Shown in pieces: positions 6,289 through 10,391 of a stretch of DNA of 10,391 bases. The stretch covers positions 1-10,391 of the forward strand of contig JAUUZS010000094.1 in the NCBI GenBank assembly GCA_030589835.1, read 5' to 3'. Origin of the DNA: Cyclobacteriaceae bacterium. Lineage in GTDB: Bacteria; Bacteroidota; Bacteroidia; Cytophagales; Cyclobacteriaceae. The translations under genes and the position numbers were made by a program. Under the pieces are notes generated by a model. The model ran no database searches, was not told where the DNA came from, and worked only from the letters and a program-made list of their open reading frames with translations. Positions within the stretch are counted from its first letter, which is position 1. Each line of letters begins with the position of its first letter.

Positions 6289-6864
6289 ATGGCAAGCTCA
6301 CCAAAATATCAAGATATTCTACATAAAGGCAAGGAACTGTTTTGGAAGCATGGTGTCAAGCGCGTGACTATTGAAGAAATATGCAGGGAAGCAGGTGTGA
6401 GTAAGATGACTTTTTATAAGTTTTTTCCAAATAAAATAGTGCTGGCAAAAACTATTTTCGAAGATATTTTAGAATCGTCCATGAAGCGGTTTAAGGATGC
6501 GATTAGCAGTGATATGACCTTTGAGGAAAAGGTAAAAGAAATGATGGCGATGAAGCTGGAAGGATCAAAAGATGTCAGTGTGGAATTTTTGCAGGATATC
6601 TACAAAAACCCGGAATTGGGCTTGTACGAATATGCTCTAAAAAGACAACAAGAGTCTCTTGGGCTATTTGCTTCATTTCTGACTGATGCTCAAAAAGAAG
6701 GATTTATACGTAAGGAGATTAAGATTGATTTTGTCTTCTATTGGATTCAGCAAATGTCTCATATCATGGAAGATGAGGAACTAATTTCTAAATATGATCA
6801 TCCTCACGATCTGGTTATGGAGTTGATGAACTTTATGTTTTACGGTTTGCTTTCAAAAAAATGA
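6289..6864 (+). CDS. TetR/AcrR family transcriptional regulator
   Basis: 191 residues from ATG 6289; ATG 6271 would add MYSIYN but lies at the predicted transcription start. The N-terminal DNA-binding domain is typical: helix 1 (DILHKGKELFWKHGVKRVT, residues 9-27), then the helix-turn-helix IEEICREAGVSKMTFYKFF (28-46) followed by PNKIVLA. The remaining helical domain (about 50-191) is a diverse ligand-binding and dimerisation domain, so the inducer cannot be predicted; SVEFLQDIYKNPELGLYEY is its most distinctive part. The stop overlaps the start of the beta-barrel gene as ATGA, so regulator and transport genes are cotranscribed. Autoregulation through the palindromes at 6229-6253, with control of the transport genes behind it, is the simplest model (inference). 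Confidence 0.92.
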   Translation: MASSPKYQDILHKGKELFWKHGVKRVTIEEICREAGVSKMTFYKFFPNKIVLAKTIFEDILESSMKRFKDAISSDMTFEEKVKEMMAMKLEGSKDVSVEFLQDIYKNPELGLYEYALKRQQESLGLFASFLTDAQKEGFIRKEIKIDFVFYWIQQMSHIMEDEELISKYDHPHDLVMELMNFMFYGLLSKK

Positions 6865-8042
6865 TCAAGTATTTGTACATACTTTTTCTGCTTAGTTTTT
6901 ATGCCATTCATGCGACAGGACAGGATACCTTGCCGGGAGTACAAACGCAATTGCAATTTAAGGGGCAGCTTTCAGCCTGGGGACATTTCAACCCTAAAAA
7001 TCCATACCCGCTTTATTTGGGGGGGAGATATATTCCACAGCTCAATTATGAGATTCGCTTGCCAGAAAGTCGGCTGATTGATTTTGAAGCTTCGGCAAAT
7101 GTATATGGAGAAACCGGGATTCACTTTTTTGATTCTGCTTATGCCGATGGCAATATAAACCCATACCGTGTTTGGGGAAGGTATTCTACCGAACAACTCG
7201 AAATACGTGTGGGATTGCAAAAAATAAATTTTGGTTCTTCTACGATGCTTCGAGCCCTTCGATGGTTCGATCAGGTTGATCCACGCGATCCATTACAACT
7301 TACTGAAGGAGTAACAGCCATATTAGGCCGGTATTATTTTATGAATAACGCCAATCTTTGGCTTTGGGGGCTGTATGGAAATAAAAATATCAAAGGCTTT
7401 GAGATGCTCAAGACGCATGAAAAATTTCCTGAGTTTGGTGGCAGGCTTCAAATCCCCGCGCTTAATGGAGAGGCTGCGATTTCCTTTCATCATCGCGTAT
7501 CCGATACACGAGAGCTGGCAGATGCGCTCCTTATTGATGCATCGAATCCTATAGCAAATTACGAAGAGGTTCCGGAAAACAGAATTGGCCTAGATGCAAA
7601 ATGGGAAATGCTGGTAGGAATCTGGTTTGAAGGGGTGTGGGTCAATAAAAGTAAAGATTTGGGTTTGTTCACCAATCAGCATCTATTGACCACCGGTACG
7701 GATTACACTTTTGGTGTAGGTAGCGGACTGAATGTTGTCTTAGAGCACATGATTTTGGGATTCAGCCAGCAGCCTTTTCATACCAGTGATGCGACGAATT
7801 TCACCGCCCTATCAGTTATGTACCCCTTCGGTATGTTTGATAGCATCAATGCCATAATCTATTATGACTGGAGAAATAGGGCAGTATATAATTTTGTGAA
7901 TTGGTATCGGCAATTTGATCGAACAACATTATATGTCATGGGGTATTGGAATCCTGAAAACGCACAATTGCCCGCATCGGGAGCCGGAATGAATTTGTAT
8001 GGAGGAAAGGGAATACAAGTTATGTTCGTATTTAATCATTAA
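6861..8042 (+). CDS. Outer-membrane beta-barrel (porin-like) protein of an ABC transport operon
   Basis: 393 residues. Residues 1-20 form a signal peptide (short positive start, hydrophobic core, cleavage after ATG before Gln21). The rest is a run of alternating hydrophobic, aromatic and glycine-rich strands with no membrane helix, ending VMFVFNH, consistent with an outer-membrane barrel. The central block GLQKINFGS ... LRWFDQVDPRDPLQLT (118-149) resembles the conserved segment of DUF1302/alginate-export-type barrels that accompany envelope transporters, but the match is by memory only. The gene overlaps tetR by 4 nt (ATGA) and is followed 103 nt later by the ATPase. It probably gives the ABC system an outer-membrane partner, either as a channel or as an acceptor for lipid or lipoprotein cargo. 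A specific family name is not claimed. Confidence 0.7.
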   Translation: MIKYLYILFLLSFYAIHATGQDTLPGVQTQLQFKGQLSAWGHFNPKNPYPLYLGGRYIPQLNYEIRLPESRLIDFEASANVYGETGIHFFDSAYADGNINPYRVWGRYSTEQLEIRVGLQKINFGSSTMLRALRWFDQVDPRDPLQLTEGVTAILGRYYFMNNANLWLWGLYGNKNIKGFEMLKTHEKFPEFGGRLQIPALNGEAAISFHHRVSDTRELADALLIDASNPIANYEEVPENRIGLDAKWEMLVGIWFEGVWVNKSKDLGLFTNQHLLTTGTDYTFGVGSGLNVVLEHMILGFSQQPFHTSDATNFTALSVMYPFGMFDSINAIIYYDWRNRAVYNFVNWYRQFDRTTLYVMGYWNPENAQLPASGAGMNLYGGKGIQVMFVFNH

Positions 8043-8145
8043 AAAAGAACCTAGAGATTTGAGCGACTAGAGTTTAGGTTTTATTAAATAAAATATTCAT
8101 TGAAATAAGGGCGATAAAAACATTTAGAACTTAATTTTTTTCATT

Positions 8146-8871
8146 ATGGAAATCATAAAAATCAACAAGTTAGTTAAGAAGTTCCCGGTGGGGAAGGGCT
8201 TTTTTACCGCCCTGAATCAAATTGATCTCAACTTTGGCAAAGGCGAATTTGCAGGTTTCGTAGGCCCGAGTGGATCAGGCAAAACGACCTTGCTCAACAT
8301 CATCGGTTCACTCGATACTCCAACCGAAGGAAGCGCCATAGTATTGAACCAGTCCATTTCAGGGCTTACGCATAAGCAGGCTGCAAAATTACGAAATCAA
8401 CACATTGGTTTTATTTTTCAAACCTATAACCTACTTCCGGTGTATACGGTTTACGAAAATGTTGAATTTCCATTATTACTACAAAAAATGTCTGCCTCAG
8501 CGCGTAGCAAGGCTGTGATGGAAGCTTTGGAATGGGTAGGATTGACCGACAAGGCAAAGTCAAAACCCAACATGCTTTCAGGAGGGGAAAGTCAGCGGGT
8601 GGCCATTGCCCGATCTATGGTCAAGAAGCCTGAGATCGTATTGGCTGATGAGCCAACGGCCAACCTGGATTCTAAAAACTCTCATCATATTCTTCAGACC
8701 ATGAAGAAGCTGAATGAAGAACTCAAGGTGACCTTTTTGTTTGCTACTCATGATGAAAAAGTCATGAAATACCTCAACAGAATTGTCTCTTTGGAAGATG
8801 GTAAAGTGGTTAGTGATAAGGTAAACAATGTTAAAACGGAAGATTATGCTAGCGATAAAATTAGCCTTTAA
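8146..8871 (+). CDS. ABC transporter ATP-binding protein, LolD/MacB type
   Basis: 241 residues with all nucleotide-binding motifs intact: Walker A GPSGSGKTT (40-48), Q-loop Gln92 in FIFQTYNLLP, signature LSGGESQRVAIARS (144-157), Walker B IVLADEP (164-170) with catalytic Glu169, D-loop NLDS and H-loop His202 in ATHDE. The NLLPVYTVYENVEFPL stretch and the DEPTANLDS Walker B region are typical of the LolD/MacB/FtsE group, which powers FtsX-fold permeases by mechanotransmission rather than by direct passage of solute through the membrane. It dimerises on the cytoplasmic side of the two permeases encoded next. Its 3' end overlaps the first permease gene by 26 or 44 nt depending on the start. The leader (8043-8145) has no strong promoter, so read-through from tetR is likely. 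Confidence 0.95.
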   Translation: MEIIKINKLVKKFPVGKGFFTALNQIDLNFGKGEFAGFVGPSGSGKTTLLNIIGSLDTPTEGSAIVLNQSISGLTHKQAAKLRNQHIGFIFQTYNLLPVYTVYENVEFPLLLQKMSASARSKAVMEALEWVGLTDKAKSKPNMLSGGESQRVAIARSMVKKPEIVLADEPTANLDSKNSHHILQTMKKLNEELKVTFLFATHDEKVMKYLNRIVSLEDGKVVSDKVNNVKTEDYASDKISL

Positions 8872-10009
8872 AAACCTACTTGGGGCAGGGCTTCGAACCT
8901 GGCTCAATGTAACGGTACTGTCTTTTGCCTTTGTACTGATCATTTTTTACAATGGCATGATTGACGGGTGGAACAGGCAGGGAAGAAACGACACCCAGGA
9001 TTGGGAAATTGGCCAGGGGCAATTCTGGCACCCGGAATACGATCAATATGATCCTTATACCATACAGGATTCCCACGCTCCTTTATCTGATCAGGTAAAT
9101 GCAGAAATAACAAAAGGGAATCTCACACCGGTCCTGATTACGCAGGCCACGCTATATCCTGAGGGCAGGGTGCAGAATGCCATTCTGAAGGGGGTTGACC
9201 CCCGGCAAAATATTCTGAAGCTGCCTACAGCAGATCTTGACAATGTTCAGGATGAGTACCCGGCAATAATTGGTAAACGAATGGCTGAGACTACCAAGCT
9301 GAAAGTCGGCGACAGAGTGCTTGTACGATGGCGGGATAAAAACGGGATGTTTGATGCACGGGAGATTCTAATAGCATCCATATTTCGATGTGATGTGCCT
9401 TCAATTGACAACGGGCAGATGTATGTTTCCATATCCGTTTTGCAGGAAATGATGAATATGAAAAATGAAGCTACACTTCTCGTGACCAGTGATCAATATT
9501 CTGGTGGTGATATTGAAAATTGGGAGTTTAAAGACCCGGATTTCCTGTTGGCGGACTTTGATAAGCTAATTCAATCGAAAAAGGGCGGAGCGATGATTAT
9601 GGAAGGCTTGTTACTCATCATTGCCTTGCTGGCCATTTTTGATACGCAAGTGCTATCCATTTTTAGAAGGCAAAAAGAGATCGGGACATACATTGCCCTG
9701 GGATTAACCCGCTCTCAAGTAGTTGGTATTTTTACAGTGGAAGGTGGGGCGCATAGCATTCTTGCCGCAATAGTAGGTGCCGCATACGGAATACCTTTTT
9801 TCATTTGGCTCGATACCATTGGGATTACCTTTGGCGGGCCTGATATGGGCATTACCGTTGCCGAAACCATTTATCCATATTATAGCGTGGGATTGATCAT
9901 TACATCACTTCTTCTTGTGGTCATATCTGCCACTATTGTGAGTTATCTGCCTGCGCGTAAAATTTCGAAAATGAAACCTACAGATGCTTTAAAGGGGAAA
10001 TTGCAGTAA
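8846..10009 (+). CDS. ABC transporter permease, FtsX/LolC-E/MacB type (first)
   Basis: The frame opens at ATG 8828, but ATG 8846 (MLAIKLAFKNLLG) gives the family's usual N-terminus and has CGGAAG just upstream; it yields 387 residues. Numbered from 8828: membrane helix 1 at about 22-42, a large periplasmic domain at about 43-256 (MacB core type), then the FtsX domain with helices at about 258-275, 309-327 and 353-373. The cytoplasmic loop FRRQKEIGTYIALGLTRSQV and the C-terminal YLPARKISKMKPTDAL are typical FtsX-family motifs. LolC/E and MacB use this fold to lift lipoproteins or push cargo from the periplasmic side. The gene lies between the ATPase gene (overlapping) and a second, non-identical permease, suggesting a heterodimer as in LolCDE. 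Confidence 0.9.
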   Translation: MLAIKLAFKNLLGAGLRTWLNVTVLSFAFVLIIFYNGMIDGWNRQGRNDTQDWEIGQGQFWHPEYDQYDPYTIQDSHAPLSDQVNAEITKGNLTPVLITQATLYPEGRVQNAILKGVDPRQNILKLPTADLDNVQDEYPAIIGKRMAETTKLKVGDRVLVRWRDKNGMFDAREILIASIFRCDVPSIDNGQMYVSISVLQEMMNMKNEATLLVTSDQYSGGDIENWEFKDPDFLLADFDKLIQSKKGGAMIMEGLLLIIALLAIFDTQVLSIFRRQKEIGTYIALGLTRSQVVGIFTVEGGAHSILAAIVGAAYGIPFFIWLDTIGITFGGPDMGITVAETIYPYYSVGLIITSLLLVVISATIVSYLPARKISKMKPTDALKGKLQ

Positions 10010-10013
10010 AAGA

Positions 10014-10047
10014 GACTAAAGTTTAAAGTGACTAAAGTGAGCTAAAA
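10014..10047. repeat. Degenerate short direct repeats between the two permease genes
   Basis: GACTAAAGT occurs at 10014-10022 and 10030-10038, followed by a decayed copy GAGCTAAAAT; a related GACTAGAGTTTA occurs at 8065-8076 in the gap before the ATPase gene. The function is unknown; this looks like expandable intergenic filler. Confidence 0.4.
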
Positions 10048-10114
10048 TTAAATGGATTCCTTAACTCATAACTCAAGGCAATCCAAATTTTAGATACGAT
10101 TAAAACATAAAGAG

Positions 10115-10391
10115 ATGATAAAATTTATTTTTAAAGGAATATTAAGGGACAAAAGCCGGAGCTTACTTCCGGTGATCGTGATCTCTATTGGTGTATTTCT
10201 TACCGTATTTATGAGCGGTTGGATAAAAGGCATCTTTACTGACATGATCGATATGAATGCCAATTTCAATACCGGGCATGTAAAGATTATGACCAGGGCT
10301 TACGCCGAAAGTGCAAATCAACTCCCTAATGACCTGGCTTTGATGGAAGTAGAGGAAATGCTGCGCGCACTACATGATGATTATCCGGAAA
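10115..10391 (+). CDS. ABC transporter permease, FtsX/LolC-E type (second), 3' partial
   Basis: ATG at 10115 follows AAAGAG immediately; the frame is open to the window end, giving 92 residues. It begins MIKFIFKGILRDKSRSLLPV, then one membrane helix (about residues 17-38, VIVISIGVFLTVFMSG) and the start of a periplasmic domain (NANFNTGHVKIMTRAYA). This is the N-terminal layout of LolC/LolE/MacB-type permeases, where the GHV(K/R)I motif after helix 1 is common. It differs in sequence from the first permease, so the transporter is probably a heterodimer. The FtsX domain lies outside the window. Confidence 0.82.
   Translation, partial: MIKFIFKGILRDKSRSLLPVIVISIGVFLTVFMSGWIKGIFTDMIDMNANFNTGHVKIMTRAYAESANQLPNDLALMEVEEMLRALHDDYPE

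Noticed and set aside
8578..8943. Minus-strand 121-codon frame
   Set aside because: It is antisense to the end of the ABC ATPase and the start of the permease, both with clear family motifs.

Overview
The window looks like a chromosomal stretch of a Bacteroidota bacterium, probably an environmental or marine Cytophagales-type lineage. The signs are AT-rich DNA with few clear Shine-Dalgarno sites, lipoproteins with Bacteroidota-style signal peptides (cysteine right after the hydrophobic core), a secreted barrel whose mature form should begin with Gln, and a perfect TAnnTTTG promoter element. The assignment below phylum is inference. No rRNA, tRNA, CRISPR array or intact transposase was seen.

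Left part (1-2525). The window opens inside a membrane-anchored protein whose C-terminal half carries the zinc-ligand pattern of LAS-type murein peptidases (M15/M74, MepA-like). It converges with a minus-strand VF530/DUF2132 small DNA-binding protein. Between them lies a ~139-bp MITE-like element with imperfect terminal inverted repeats, a perfect 15-bp internal hairpin and a 9-bp direct duplication. The duplication copy next to VF530 contains that gene's stop codon. Two minus-strand genes with 1 nt between them follow: a zinc-ribbon four-helix membrane protein and a zinc-ribbon CPBP (Abi) intramembrane protease.

Middle part (2526-6288). A 791-nt gap without a convincing gene precedes a glycan-processing pair, a DUF6786-like lipoprotein (probably mutarotase-like fold) and a short lipoprotein alpha-L-fucosidase (GH29). 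Both are predicted to be lipid-anchored and probably act together on fucosylated glycans. A 377-nt gap follows, with a terminator-like hairpin and, near its right end, two AT-rich palindromes and a Bacteroidota -7 element.

Right part (6289-10391). A same-strand cluster encodes a TetR/AcrR regulator, an outer-membrane beta-barrel protein (ATGA overlap with the regulator), a LolD/MacB-type ABC ATPase, an FtsX-type permease overlapping the ATPase gene, and the start of a second, different permease cut by the window edge. Together they look like a self-regulated LolCDE-like envelope transport system with its own outer-membrane barrel. This is the best candidate in the window for a poorly described system. 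Its cargo cannot be read from the sequence, and any periplasmic carrier would lie beyond base 10391.
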